Shown here piece after piece: positions 1-7,588 of a stretch of DNA of 17,592 bases. The first letter of the stretch is position 1. Each line of letters starts with the position of its first letter. This DNA comes from Thermoplasmata archaeon (lineage in GTDB: Archaea; Thermoplasmatota; E2; UBA202; JdFR-43). The notes under the pieces are model-generated. The model saw only the letters and a program-made list of their open reading frames with translations, had not been told where the DNA came from and searched no databases. Location: positions 1 to 17,592 of the forward strand of contig JAGGYX010000082.1 in assembly GCA_021162305.1 (NCBI GenBank). Direction: 5' to 3'. The position numbers were made by a program, and so were the translations under genes.

Positions 1-1493
1 CTTGATTCAGGAAGATTGAGATCACATTCCTGAAATTTTGTATAATATTCCTTTGTTGAACCAAAATTTAGATCATCATCAAATCCAAGTATTATTATCG
101 AAACCTTATTGTTTCCTATATAGTCTAATGCATCAAAGTAGGGTGGCGAAGTTAATATTCCATCAATGGATTCCTCTTTAAGAAAATCCATTTTTGTTGA
201 ATCGGCTTTTATTATTTTTACATCTCCATCAGTTAATTTTATATTTAGCTTTTCAGCCAGTTTTAGAGTAGCACATAAGGTGAGATATCTATCTTCAACA
301 TAATTTTGGAAAGACAAAATAAAGTTGTTAGATCTTTTTTTCTCGGAAAATTCTACAATTTTCTGACTCAAAAGCAAAAGGAGAAACTTTTTAATTTTAT
401 CATCATGAATTTGTTCTATTTTGTCTTTCAAATAAATGACTTTCTGAAGATGGGGCAAAATATTGGTAAAGAATCTATTTTCTTCTGTGAGATTTAATAA
501 TTTCTTCTTAACCTGCTCAATCTCTCCTTTTATATTAAAGGAGTAAAGATCCTGCCCACTATAGTTTATGTTGGAAAAAAGATTTGTTATTTCATCTTTC
601 AATCTTTGTAAATCATAATTTAAGTCACATTTTACCTCTGAAATTGTCTTTCCGATTTCCAAAATTTCTACCCCAATAGCATTTATTCCCATGGTAGGGG
701 CATCTGCTATAAATGCTCCTGAGCCTGCAAAAGGGTCTAATATTGTTTCTCCCTTATCCACCTTTAACAGATTTATTAGTGCTCTTGAAATACGAGGGTC
801 TCCTTTCCCTTTATATTTATGGAGATAATGCAAAAGGGGTTTCCTTAAATCTGTAGAAGCCCAATCTATAAAATCACCAATATGTTTTTTTCCTAATCCC
901 AAATGGGGGGCACGATAATAATTGTTTTTTATATGTGAAAATAATTCTTCCAAACCCTTTTCTATTCCATACTCTTTTTCTGTGAAATATTCCTTCCAAT
1001 TCTTATAATTTTTTGGAGTGATTGCCACGGCCGGCAATTTCTTAACATCAGTTACGTATTCAAAAAGTGTTTGCACAGGAATTAATCTTATTGTTATAAT
1101 CTCTTTTTCATTACTTTTACCTCCTTTAAAAACTTGATACAAGTTGTCACTAATTGATGAGAGCATTTTATTCATCTCTCTTTCTGTTGTGGAAGAAGCA
1201 ATCACATAAATCTCTCTAAAGAAGGCAGGTCGTGTCATTAGTTTATTTATGTCTATGAAATCCACTCTTGCCATATACCCTTGTATTTCTCCCAAGTAAA
1301 GATGACGTGTAATTAAATGAATAACATCTTCTTCCAGCTCACTGAAGGGATAATGCTTGAAAAGAGCGGCAATCGTTTTTATCGGCTTCGTTTCTGTATC
1401 TAAGATTGCTTCTATTTCATTCTGAGCAAAATATGCTTCGTCAGGATCTCGTAAGTCAAATTTAACTTTAGCTAAAATTGTTATTTCTTCCAT
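1..1493 (-). CDS. SPPY-type DNA amino-methyltransferase (probable modification enzyme), 3' end cut by window edge
   Basis: The frame from the ATG at 1493 stays open to base 1, giving about 497 residues with the C-terminus missing. It carries SAM-binding motif I, DPFAGSG, from residue 253 and the catalytic motif TSPPY from residue 448, both in the same frame. TSPPY is typical of N4-cytosine (sometimes N6-adenine) DNA methyltransferases. About 190 residues separate the motifs, including a helical stretch with FLLLLSQKIVEFS that resembles the spacer of such enzymes. The roughly 250 residues before motif I, with an arginine-proline segment and SRALINLL just before it, recall the Trm11/TrmG10 layout (inference). 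The ATG overlaps the end of the endonuclease gene by 13 bases, so the two are probably translated together and act as a restriction-modification pair. A tRNA methylase is the alternative, but Trm11 enzymes normally have a DPPYG-like motif IV rather than SPPY. Confidence 0.85.
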   Translation of the reverse strand, partial: MEEITILAKVKFDLRDPDEAYFAQNEIEAILDTETKPIKTIAALFKHYPFSELEEDVIHLITRHLYLGEIQGYMARVDFIDINKLMTRPAFFREIYVIASSTTEREMNKMLSSISDNLYQVFKGGKSNEKEIITIRLIPVQTLFEYVTDVKKLPAVAITPKNYKNWKEYFTEKEYGIEKGLEELFSHIKNNYYRAPHLGLGKKHIGDFIDWASTDLRKPLLHYLHKYKGKGDPRISRALINLLKVDKGETILDPFAGSGAFIADAPTMGINAIGVEILEIGKTISEVKCDLNYDLQRLKDEITNLFSNINYSGQDLYSFNIKGEIEQVKKKLLNLTEENRFFTNILPHLQKVIYLKDKIEQIHDDKIKKFLLLLLSQKIVEFSEKKRSNNFILSFQNYVEDRYLTLCATLKLAEKLNIKLTDGDVKIIKADSTKMDFLKEESIDGILTSPPYFDALDYIGNNKVSIIILGFDDDLNFGSTKEYYTKFQECDLNLPES

Positions 1494-2344
1494 TTTTTCC
1501 CTTCCAACTTAAAAAGTTCGCATGGTTTTATTTTAAATTGTAGTTTAGTAGGGTCAGGAGTGCCTCCTTTCCTCTGCATTGTTATTTTTCCTATGTAGAG
1601 ACTTCCTCTTGGTGATACTTTTACTTCTCCTTTGCCAAAAAAATTCATAGCTGTGTTAATATCCTTCAGAATCCATGTTGTGGTGTCGTCTGCCTTATTA
1701 TATCTCGTTACCAAAATCCAATCTGCTGCAAATCCCCCTCGTCCTTTTAAAATATCGCTTACCACCAAAATTTTATTCTCATTGAAAAAAGATATGATTT
1801 TATGAACAATTTCATCTTTCAATTCTGTGAGAAACACCCTTCTTGAATTTCTTAATTGGGAAACATCTATTTTGAGCATTTCTGGATGTAAAGAAGGTTT
1901 TACCTCGCCTGTGAATAACTTTAAAGCCGTTGCAATTTTATTATCAAAATGCCACATTTCTTTATAAGAGTCCACCCATCTTTTATCTATCTGATTATAG
2001 TCTGCATCTGAATTTGCTTTTTTTAAAGATAAATTTTCAATTTTTAACGCATTATTGATTTTAATTAGTAATCTAATCTGCACTTGTACATCTGTCTTTT
2101 TAAATTTCATTAATTCCTCATATTGTTTTTTATCAAACCCAAATTTTTCAATATCTGCTTTCTTTACTCTCGTGGGGATTTGTATTGCTTTCACATAATC
2201 TATTTTTTCTATTTCATATCCCATTATTTCAAGCCAGCTTTGAGCTTCTCTGTCTGTTTTCCAGTTATTGAATTTGTTGCATATCGCTTTTTCATTAGCA
2301 AATCCTCCTTTTGCAGTTTTTGAACCCAATTCAAAGTCATGCAT
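1481..2344 (-). CDS. Type II restriction endonuclease, HinP1I-like
   Basis: The 287-residue protein matches my recollection of R.HinP1I (G^CGC) along its length. It has an N-terminal ELGSKTAKGGFANEK segment, a middle NQIDKRWVDSYKEMWHFD segment, and C-terminal blocks LKGRGGFAADWILV and SPRGSLYIGKITMQRKGG. HinP1I is about 247 residues with a SD-X18-QXK active site. Here the matching residues appear to be TD85 and S106-L-K108, spaced by 20 residues, with serine replacing glutamine. There is also an extra segment of roughly 25 residues around 56-83. The enzyme should cut unmodified DNA in the cytoplasm and be paired with the overlapping methyltransferase. An AGGAG Shine-Dalgarno sequence lies 6 bases before the ATG, unlike the leaderless style of most neighbours. 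This could reflect co-transcription with the transporter gene 41 bases upstream, or horizontal acquisition. Family assignment is firm; GCGC specificity is inferred. Confidence 0.88.
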   Translation of the reverse strand: MHDFELGSKTAKGGFANEKAICNKFNNWKTDREAQSWLEIMGYEIEKIDYVKAIQIPTRVKKADIEKFGFDKKQYEELMKFKKTDVQVQIRLLIKINNALKIENLSLKKANSDADYNQIDKRWVDSYKEMWHFDNKIATALKLFTGEVKPSLHPEMLKIDVSQLRNSRRVFLTELKDEIVHKIISFFNENKILVVSDILKGRGGFAADWILVTRYNKADDTTTWILKDINTAMNFFGKGEVKVSPRGSLYIGKITMQRKGGTPDPTKLQFKIKPCELFKLEGKKWKK

Positions 2345-2350
2345 TTTAAA

Positions 2351-2355
2351 CTCCT
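2351..2355 (-). promoter_or_regulatory. Shine-Dalgarno site of the endonuclease gene
   Basis: On the minus strand this reads AGGAG and ends 6 bases before the ATG at 2344, which is ideal spacing. It fixes the start at MHDFELGS. Strong ribosome-binding sites are uncommon for first genes in this window. Confidence 0.6.
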
Positions 2356-2385
2356 ATATCTATAGATTGTTTTAGCATTAAAACC

Positions 2386-3222
2386 TTACGCCTTTTCTGT
2401 TAAATAAATTCCAATCATTATTAAAATTGCTCCTGCAATGATTGAAAGCGTGATTGCTTCTTTAAGTATAAAGAATGCAAGAATGATTGAAAAAAGCGGA
2501 ATAAGATTGAGATATATGGCAACTTTGCTTGCTTCCATTTTCTCCAAAGCCTTATACCAGGCAACATATCCAAAAACAGAGCATAATATGGCAAGATATA
2601 AAATGCATGTCCATGATTTTAAAGATATTCTCGCTGGAAAATGCAAAAATGGGATGAAGGCAAGAGTTCCTATTATGAATGCATATGTAGTTATTGTTAT
2701 CGCATCATATTCTTCCAGTAATTTTTTACCTACTATTGAATAAACAGCCCATGAAAAAGCTGAAAGTAAAATAAGGATATTCCCCATATTCAGATTTATT
2801 GAAAAAGTGGGGGAAACAATTATTGCTGCGCCGGCAAAGCCCATAATTATGCCAGCAAATTTCATTGAATTCATTTTCTCTTTTAAAAATATCACCGATA
2901 AAATAGCTATAAACAAAACATTCATATTTATAAGAACACCTGCATTGCTGGCTTTGGTGTATTTTATGCCATAAAACTGGAGAATGTAAAGCAATGTAAC
3001 TCCCGTTAATGCTATTATAACAATGTACGGAATATGATTTAATTTTTTTATCTTTGCATCCTTATTGAAAAGAAAGACTGCTGCAGCCATTAATGGCGAA
3101 GCAATGGCAAAGCGGAGAAAAGCAAGTGTTACAGGATCTACCTCCTTCACTGCAATTTTCACAGCAATAAATGAGCCAGCCCATATGAAGGCAACAAATG
3201 AAATGAGTAAGCCATATTTCAT
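2386..3222 (-). CDS. EamA/DMT-superfamily transporter
   Basis: The 278-residue, very hydrophobic protein has about ten predicted membrane helices arranged as two EamA repeats. The first begins with LISFVAFIWAGSFIAVK and the second near ILILLSAFSWAVYSIVGKKLL. Proline and small-residue patterns such as DPVTLAFLRFAIASPLM are typical of drug/metabolite transporters. The substrate cannot be told from sequence; family members export amino acids, sugars or other metabolites across the cytoplasmic membrane. Its ATG directly abuts the TAA of the 641-residue surface protein gene upstream, so the two form one transcription unit with probable translational coupling. A second EamA gene lies at 9618-10472 but is not adjacent and not an obvious recent duplicate. 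Confidence 0.9.
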   Translation of the reverse strand: MKYGLLISFVAFIWAGSFIAVKIAVKEVDPVTLAFLRFAIASPLMAAAVFLFNKDAKIKKLNHIPYIVIIALTGVTLLYILQFYGIKYTKASNAGVLINMNVLFIAILSVIFLKEKMNSMKFAGIIMGFAGAAIIVSPTFSINLNMGNILILLSAFSWAVYSIVGKKLLEEYDAITITTYAFIIGTLAFIPFLHFPARISLKSWTCILYLAILCSVFGYVAWYKALEKMEASKVAIYLNLIPLFSIILAFFILKEAITLSIIAGAILIMIGIYLTEKA

Positions 3223-5148
3223 TTAAATTATCTTTACTTCTACTTCATTTTCTTCTTCTGCAATCCATGGTAGCTCTATCTCGACCTCACCACCAACAGG
3301 AATGGTTACACCATCTATTCTATTTTTTTCCTTCCCATTTACAAGTATAACAATACTTCTATCAACAGCATCTGCCTCTCCTTCATTTTTTATTTTTATT
3401 TTGGTGATGACTTTGCTTCCTTCTTTCATTTCTCCTTCATGCTCATATTCCATTTTAAGTAATGGCTCCGGCTCGCGTAATGTAACAAGGAAATTCAGGC
3501 GTTCTGTTTTCCCTTGGCTTGGGGAAACAACAACATCTATTGATGCCCATTCATCAAGAGGTGCATCTTTTGGAATATTGACCCACAATTTTATCTCAGC
3601 TGTTTCTTTGCCATTTAGCACGAGTTGTTCTCTATCGAGTTTTGTTTCCCATTCCTCGGGTATTTTCCCTTCTATTCCAATTTTGTATTTTATTTTGTTT
3701 TTTCCTCCCTTCAATTTTTCAAGAGGATTTGTTATTTTCAGGGTAAATGAAACTGCTTTACCAGGCGTTGTTTCTGCAACTCTTTCATCTGCTTCAAGCA
3801 AAACAGTTTTCTTTGCAACTCTTCCAAGCAGAGCAGCTATTATTAGTAATGCAGCCACACCGATTATGAAAAGAACATATCCTATAAGCTGCATTTTATT
3901 GCTCGACGGTTGAGAAGGAGCAACGATATATATAACCTCGATGGAGCATGTGGCAGTATCTGAAACTTCGTATTCAACAGACTCTGCTTTTAATGTAACT
4001 GTCTTTTTTGTTCCATTTGATGCATTCAGAGGTATTGTAACATAAACTCTCACATCTTCACTTTCTCCTTTGGCAAGCGTTATCCTATTTTTTTCCAGCT
4101 CGCTTTTCCATTGGCTCTCGACATCAACACTCAATGAATATGTATCTTCCAAATCCCCCGTATTTTTAACTTCGAAAGTCAAATTAACTTTTTTACCTGG
4201 CTCGCCTCTCACAATTCCCTTTTTCGCTATCACCTGAACGCCGTGCTGAAATGCTATTACGGTAGTATTGAGCCATATTGAATATGTGCCTTTTCCTGTG
4301 CTTGCTATAATGGTGATATTCAAATAATCGCCAGGCTTGGCGTCTGTCGGCGCCCTCACTTTTATTGTAGTGTAGTTAAATGAATTTGCCCCCACCTTTA
4401 CCAGTTGTGGCATTTCAATACTCCATTTATTGCCAGTATAATTGCTTGAGAGTGAGACATCTTGTTCAACTGATGCATTATTATATATTATTATGCCATA
4501 TTCAGCTTCCTCGCCGGGCTTTACCTTTTCCTGTTTATCATAGCATTGCAGATAAATTCCACCGCCTGATATATTTACAGGTATCTCTACAAATGAAGGA
4601 GCATCAATGGAATCATATAATACATTGGTTGAGAAAAATGGCGCTATAACACTAAATGGAAAATATGAGAGAAAATCAACAGCTTTTTCAACTTTTATTC
4701 CTATTGCATGCCCGGCTGGAATTGTGTAATCAACATTATTTATAACAAACGTTTTCGTTTTTATTGTATTATTTGAGATATAAATCAAGGGTGTTACTCT
4801 CGAAGAAGCTATAACATCTATATTTCCATTATAAACATCGAGCAAAGAAACTTTAACGAATCTCAATTGAAGAGGGAGTATATCGGGCATTATGAAAAAA
4901 GCCTCTATATATAGCGTAGCTCTCACATCTCCTTTTATTTCAGCATCGCTCTGAAGAGGCATTGTGCACCATATGCCATCAGATTCTTCAAGTTTTAAAG
5001 ATGCAACATAATAGGAAGAAGGAGAGGAAGTATCCATCAGCTCTCCCAAGCATGCATTATTATTCACATCATGAAGATAATAATTTGTAGCTCCAGCGCT
5101 TATTGAAGCGAGCATTAACAATGAAATTGAAATTGCAGCTATTTTCAT
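3223..5148 (-). CDS. Membrane-anchored surface protein with extracellular and cytoplasmic Ig-like domains
   Basis: The 641-residue protein starts with a signal peptide (residues 1 to about 20). Residues 22-195 form a beta-rich region that loosely recalls the PepX C-terminal jelly-roll (SLLDVYNGNI, IPAGHAIGI; weak). Residues 200-300 and 302-405 look like two NEW3/COG1470-type Ig-like domains (VKPGEEAEYGI, GEPGKKVNLTFEVKNTGDLEDTYSL). One membrane helix follows at about 420-442, ending with RVAKK. After it come another NEW3-like domain (455-558) and a CARDB-like domain (562-641; KIKIKNEGEADAVDRSIVI). Ten N-glycosylation sequons lie before the helix and none after it, and the basic cluster follows the helix, so the last two domains are probably cytoplasmic. 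Function is unknown; a surface-sensing, adhesion or scaffold role is possible. A TATA box 25 bases upstream supports the start. Confidence 0.85.
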   Translation of the reverse strand: MKIAAISISLLMLASISAGATNYYLHDVNNNACLGELMDTSSPSSYYVASLKLEESDGIWCTMPLQSDAEIKGDVRATLYIEAFFIMPDILPLQLRFVKVSLLDVYNGNIDVIASSRVTPLIYISNNTIKTKTFVINNVDYTIPAGHAIGIKVEKAVDFLSYFPFSVIAPFFSTNVLYDSIDAPSFVEIPVNISGGGIYLQCYDKQEKVKPGEEAEYGIIIYNNASVEQDVSLSSNYTGNKWSIEMPQLVKVGANSFNYTTIKVRAPTDAKPGDYLNITIIASTGKGTYSIWLNTTVIAFQHGVQVIAKKGIVRGEPGKKVNLTFEVKNTGDLEDTYSLSVDVESQWKSELEKNRITLAKGESEDVRVYVTIPLNASNGTKKTVTLKAESVEYEVSDTATCSIEVIYIVAPSQPSSNKMQLIGYVLFIIGVAALLIIAALLGRVAKKTVLLEADERVAETTPGKAVSFTLKITNPLEKLKGGKNKIKYKIGIEGKIPEEWETKLDREQLVLNGKETAEIKLWVNIPKDAPLDEWASIDVVVSPSQGKTERLNFLVTLREPEPLLKMEYEHEGEMKEGSKVITKIKIKNEGEADAVDRSIVILVNGKEKNRIDGVTIPVGGEVEIELPWIAEEENEVEVKII

Positions 5149-5170
5149 TAAAGATGAAATATTTTTTCAT

Positions 5171-5176
5171 TATATA
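5171..5176 (-). promoter_or_regulatory. TATA box for the surface protein/transporter operon
   Basis: The minus strand reads ACTATATAATG, with the box centred about 25 bases before the ATG at 5148. That is the spacing expected for a leaderless archaeal transcript. It sits in the 91-base divergent region shared with the nitroreductase gene. Confidence 0.55.
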
Positions 5177-5210
5177 GTTATTTCTATTTGCCTGCCTTAC
5201 TCCTTCCAAA

Positions 5211-5218
5211 AATTTAAT
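5211..5218 (+). promoter_or_regulatory. TATA-like box for the nitroreductase-KEOPS operon
   Basis: The sequence AATTTAAT is centred about 25 bases before the ATG at 5240 and follows an A-rich stretch that could act as a BRE. The spacing implies a leaderless mRNA. The sequence is a weaker TATA match than the divergent box at 5171-5176. Confidence 0.45.
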
Positions 5219-5239
5219 TTCTCTTTTCCCATTATCATC

Positions 5240-5818
5240 ATGGCATGTAGAGAAATATATGAAAGGACATCGATAAGATTTTATAAGAATAAGCCAATAG
5301 ATGACAAAATTGAGAAATTGATAGAAGCAGCCATCAGGGCGCCCACAGCAAGCGGGCTGGAGAACTGGATTTTTGTTGTTTTTAAAAGCGAGGGAGCAAG
5401 AAAAAAATTACACGAGCTTATTCTGAGAGGGCATATTGAATATTATAGGGAGAAAAGCAGGGTTGAGAAATTGAAGAAAAAGTTTGAAGAAGGCATGTTT
5501 TTTGCCCCCTGCTATATTGGCGTATTTATTGAAAGAAAAGGTATTCTGAGCAAGGAGTATGAAGAGCTGGAATTAAAATGGGCAATTGAAAGTGCTGCAA
5601 TGGCAATACAGAATTTGATGCTTAAAGCAGTAGAGCTTAAGCTTGGCACATGTTATATTGGTGTTGCAAACTTTCCGGGCATAGAGGAAGAGATTAAAGA
5701 AATGGCTTCTTTAAAAGATTGTTTTCTCGTTGGTTTAATATCGGTTGGATATCCAGAAGAAAAGCCAGAGCCAAGAAAAAGAAGGAAAAGCATTGAAGAA
5801 GTAATCAAATGGGTATGA
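5240..5818 (+). CDS. Nitroreductase-family FMN-dependent oxidoreductase
   Basis: The 192-residue protein has the standard family signatures: RTSIRFY (9-15) for FMN phosphate binding, APTASGLENW (34-43), the central helix SAAMAIQNLML (118-128), and LGTCYIG (135-141) before the last strand with VGYPEEKPEPRKRR. The family uses NAD(P)H and FMN to reduce nitro compounds, quinones or other acceptors in the cytoplasm; the natural substrate here is unknown. Its length is normal for the family. It heads a co-directional operon, and its TGA overlaps the start of the next gene as ATGA. Archaeal relatives occur in many genomes as general redox enzymes, so the link to the downstream tRNA-modification genes may be only transcriptional. 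Confidence 0.92.
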   Translation: MACREIYERTSIRFYKNKPIDDKIEKLIEAAIRAPTASGLENWIFVVFKSEGARKKLHELILRGHIEYYREKSRVEKLKKKFEEGMFFAPCYIGVFIERKGILSKEYEELELKWAIESAAMAIQNLMLKAVELKLGTCYIGVANFPGIEEEIKEMASLKDCFLVGLISVGYPEEKPEPRKRRKSIEEVIKWV

Positions 5819-6345
5819 TATGGGAAAGCAGATTTGTTAGGGGAATATGGAATGTTGCAAAATTTGCAAATGATGAAAAGGAATTGTTTAAAGCATATGA
5901 TGGAATAATAAAAATTTATGAAGGATGCAATTTATATAATGATTTTTATGAAAGAACAAAAGAAATAATGCGGCCTGCACATGCCAACAGCATCTTTTTC
6001 TCAAGGAAAATTTCAAAGATAGTTGATTTTGTTTTGAATGGTATAGGGAAAAAGAAAGTAAAGCTATGGTGTTACCAGCAGGCAATTTTGATTGCAGCAG
6101 GAATAAAGGCAATGCACAGTCAATGGAATGAGAAAAGGAAAGCATATGTTGCGAAGGAAAAATTTGAATTCCGCTTTTATGTAGGAAGGAAAGAAAGAAG
6201 TCACGTCGAACTTGTCATATATCAATGGAAAGGTAAAAAAACCAAGATTTCAATGGATACGCACCTTGAAGATAAACCATTTGAATGGAAAGGAGGGGCA
6301 AGATATTTGAATTCTGTGGTGGAAACCATAAAGGCAAAGGTTTAA
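5815..6345 (+). CDS. Uncharacterised protein with a transglutaminase-like Cys-His-Asp pattern
   Basis: I do not recognise this 176-residue protein by name. An ATGA overlap with the nitroreductase stop favours the start at 5815; an in-frame ATG at 5809 would add two residues. It has no signal peptide or membrane helix and is rich in Lys, Trp and Tyr. The segment LWCYQQAILIAAGIKA resembles the helix holding the nucleophilic cysteine of transglutaminase-like proteases. After it, SHVELVIYQW and KISMD supply a histidine and an aspartate 44 and 62 residues downstream (C86, H130, D148 counted from 5815). Order and spacing fit the Cys-His-Asp triad of that fold. This is a pattern match only; the sequence could equally be an unrelated small alpha/beta protein. 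It is followed by a 32-base gap containing TTTAAATTT, a possible secondary promoter for the next genes. Confidence 0.8.
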   Translation: MIWESRFVRGIWNVAKFANDEKELFKAYDGIIKIYEGCNLYNDFYERTKEIMRPAHANSIFFSRKISKIVDFVLNGIGKKKVKLWCYQQAILIAAGIKAMHSQWNEKRKAYVAKEKFEFRFYVGRKERSHVELVIYQWKGKKTKISMDTHLEDKPFEWKGGARYLNSVVETIKAKV

Positions 6346-6377
6346 ATTTCATGAAGTAATACATTTGGATTGATAAA

Positions 6378-6605
6378 ATGGTGGAATACGAAATAATAGA
6401 AGCAAAGGAAATAAAATTTGGGAAAAATAATTTTATAGAAGTGGCAAGAAAAAAAGCCATAAGCGAACAGGGAGAAAATGAATTTATTTCCATATCGCGA
6501 GGCTACTATCTTGAAGACGGAAAAAAGAAGTGGAAGGCGTCGATAGCTCTTCCGAAGGAAAAAGAAAAGAGAGAGGAAATAGCCAAGCTCATACTTGAAT
6601 TATGA
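6378..6605 (+). CDS. Small PC4-like (ssDNA-binding/transcription coactivator-like) protein
   Basis: The 75-residue charged protein is predicted to be beta-rich with a C-terminal helix. The run from [11 protein letters not shown] through FISISRGYY, then a glycine-lysine turn, SIALP and a final helix ([10 protein letters not shown]), resembles the strand-turn-strand-helix order of PC4/Sub1-type single-strand DNA-binding proteins, in which an IReYY motif is followed by a KGISL motif. The resemblance is weak and comes from memory of the family, so the call is tentative. The gene sits immediately before Kae1 and overlaps it by four bases (ATGA), so the two are co-translated. It does not look like the KEOPS subunit Pcc1, which has about the same length but different conserved residues. 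It could be a nucleic-acid-binding helper or just a small regulator. Confidence 0.8.
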   Translation: MVEYEIIEAKEIKFGKNNFIEVARKKAISEQGENEFISISRGYYLEDGKKKWKASIALPKEKEKREEIAKLILEL

Positions 6606-7588
6606 TTTCTCTCGGAATAGAAGGCACCGCTCATACCCTTGGAATAGCTATTGTTGAAAAAATCAATGAAAAATGCAAAATTCTTTCAAATGAATCCAGA
6701 ATGTATAAGCCAGCCAAGGGAGGCATACACCCAAGAGAGGCTGCAAATCATCATGCAATGCATTTGCCATCTTTACTTCATGAATCCATAAAAAAAGCAG
6801 GAGTTGAAATAAAAGAAATTGATTTAATAGGATTTTCTATTGGTCCAGGCTTAGGACCCTGTTTAAGAACCGTTGCTACAGCTGCAAGGACAATAGCCAT
6901 AAAATACAAGAAGCCAATAATGGGTGTAAACCATTGTATAGCTCATCTCGAAATAGGAAAAGCCTTGACAGGAAGTCATGACCCAGTATTACTATATGCA
7001 TCTGGAGGAAATACACAGGTTATATCATTACTTGAAAAAAAATACAGAATATTTGGGGAAACTCTCGATATCGGAATTGGCAATTGCCTTGACAAATTTG
7101 GAAGAGCCATTGGCATACCCTTTCCTGCTGGTCCCCACATTGAAAAGCTTGCAAGAAAAGGAAGGAAATATATCCCGCTTCCATACTCTGTCAAGGGAAT
7201 GGATGTTTCATTTTCAGGGATTTTAACAGCTGCTCTTTCTTTGATAAAAAATGAAAGCATAGAAGACATGGCATATTCCTTGCAGGAAACGTGTTTCAGC
7301 ATGCTTGCAGAGGTGACAGAGCGAGCTATGGCTCATCTGGAGAAAGAGGAGGTATTGCTGGGCGGCGGCGTCGCCTCAAATATGCGGCTACAGGAGATAA
7401 TGAAAAAAATGGCTATGGAAAGGGGGGCAAAATTTTTTGTTCCCTCCAGACAGTATCTGGTAGATAATGGAGCGATGATAGCATGGACAGCAATTTTAAT
7501 GCACGAAGCAGGATATAGAATGAGTCTTGGAGACACCAAAGTAAGGCAGAATTTCAGGACTGATGAGGTGGAAGTAAAATGGAGTTGA
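6602..7588 (+). CDS. kae1: tRNA N6-threonylcarbamoyladenosine transferase Kae1 (KEOPS subunit)
   Basis: The 328-residue protein is a complete Kae1/TsaD ASKHA-fold enzyme. It transfers threonylcarbamoyl from TC-AMP to A37 of ANN-decoding tRNAs within KEOPS. Visible signatures are [10 protein letters not shown] (80-89), NHCIAH with metal-ligand histidines 111 and 115, ASGGNTQ (133-139), the nucleotide-binding [13 protein letters not shown] (156-168), GGGVASN (254-260) and the metal-ligand aspartate 288 in LVDNGAM. Its length matches stand-alone archaeal Kae1. The start overlaps the upstream stop as ATGA, and the end overlaps Bud32 by 10 bases in another frame. In several archaea the same two genes are fused into one polypeptide; here they are separate but tightly coupled. 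The other KEOPS genes, pcc1 and cgi121, are not in this window. Confidence 0.97.
   Translation: MISLGIEGTAHTLGIAIVEKINEKCKILSNESRMYKPAKGGIHPREAANHHAMHLPSLLHESIKKAGVEIKEIDLIGFSIGPGLGPCLRTVATAARTIAIKYKKPIMGVNHCIAHLEIGKALTGSHDPVLLYASGGNTQVISLLEKKYRIFGETLDIGIGNCLDKFGRAIGIPFPAGPHIEKLARKGRKYIPLPYSVKGMDVSFSGILTAALSLIKNESIEDMAYSLQETCFSMLAEVTERAMAHLEKEEVLLGGGVASNMRLQEIMKKMAMERGAKFFVPSRQYLVDNGAMIAWTAILMHEAGYRMSLGDTKVRQNFRTDEVEVKWS

Noticed and set aside
306..497. 63-residue open frame on the plus strand
   Set aside because: It lies opposite the methyltransferase reading frame, which is continuous and carries both catalytic motifs.
3302..3913. 203-residue open frame on the plus strand
   Set aside because: It is antisense to the 641-residue surface protein, is Ser/Phe/Pro-rich with no recognisable domain, and has no promoter. 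It is a shadow frame.
6378..6605. The 75-residue protein as the KEOPS subunit Pcc1
   Set aside because: Size and location would fit, but the expected Pcc1 helix-strand residues are absent; the PC4-like pattern fits better.
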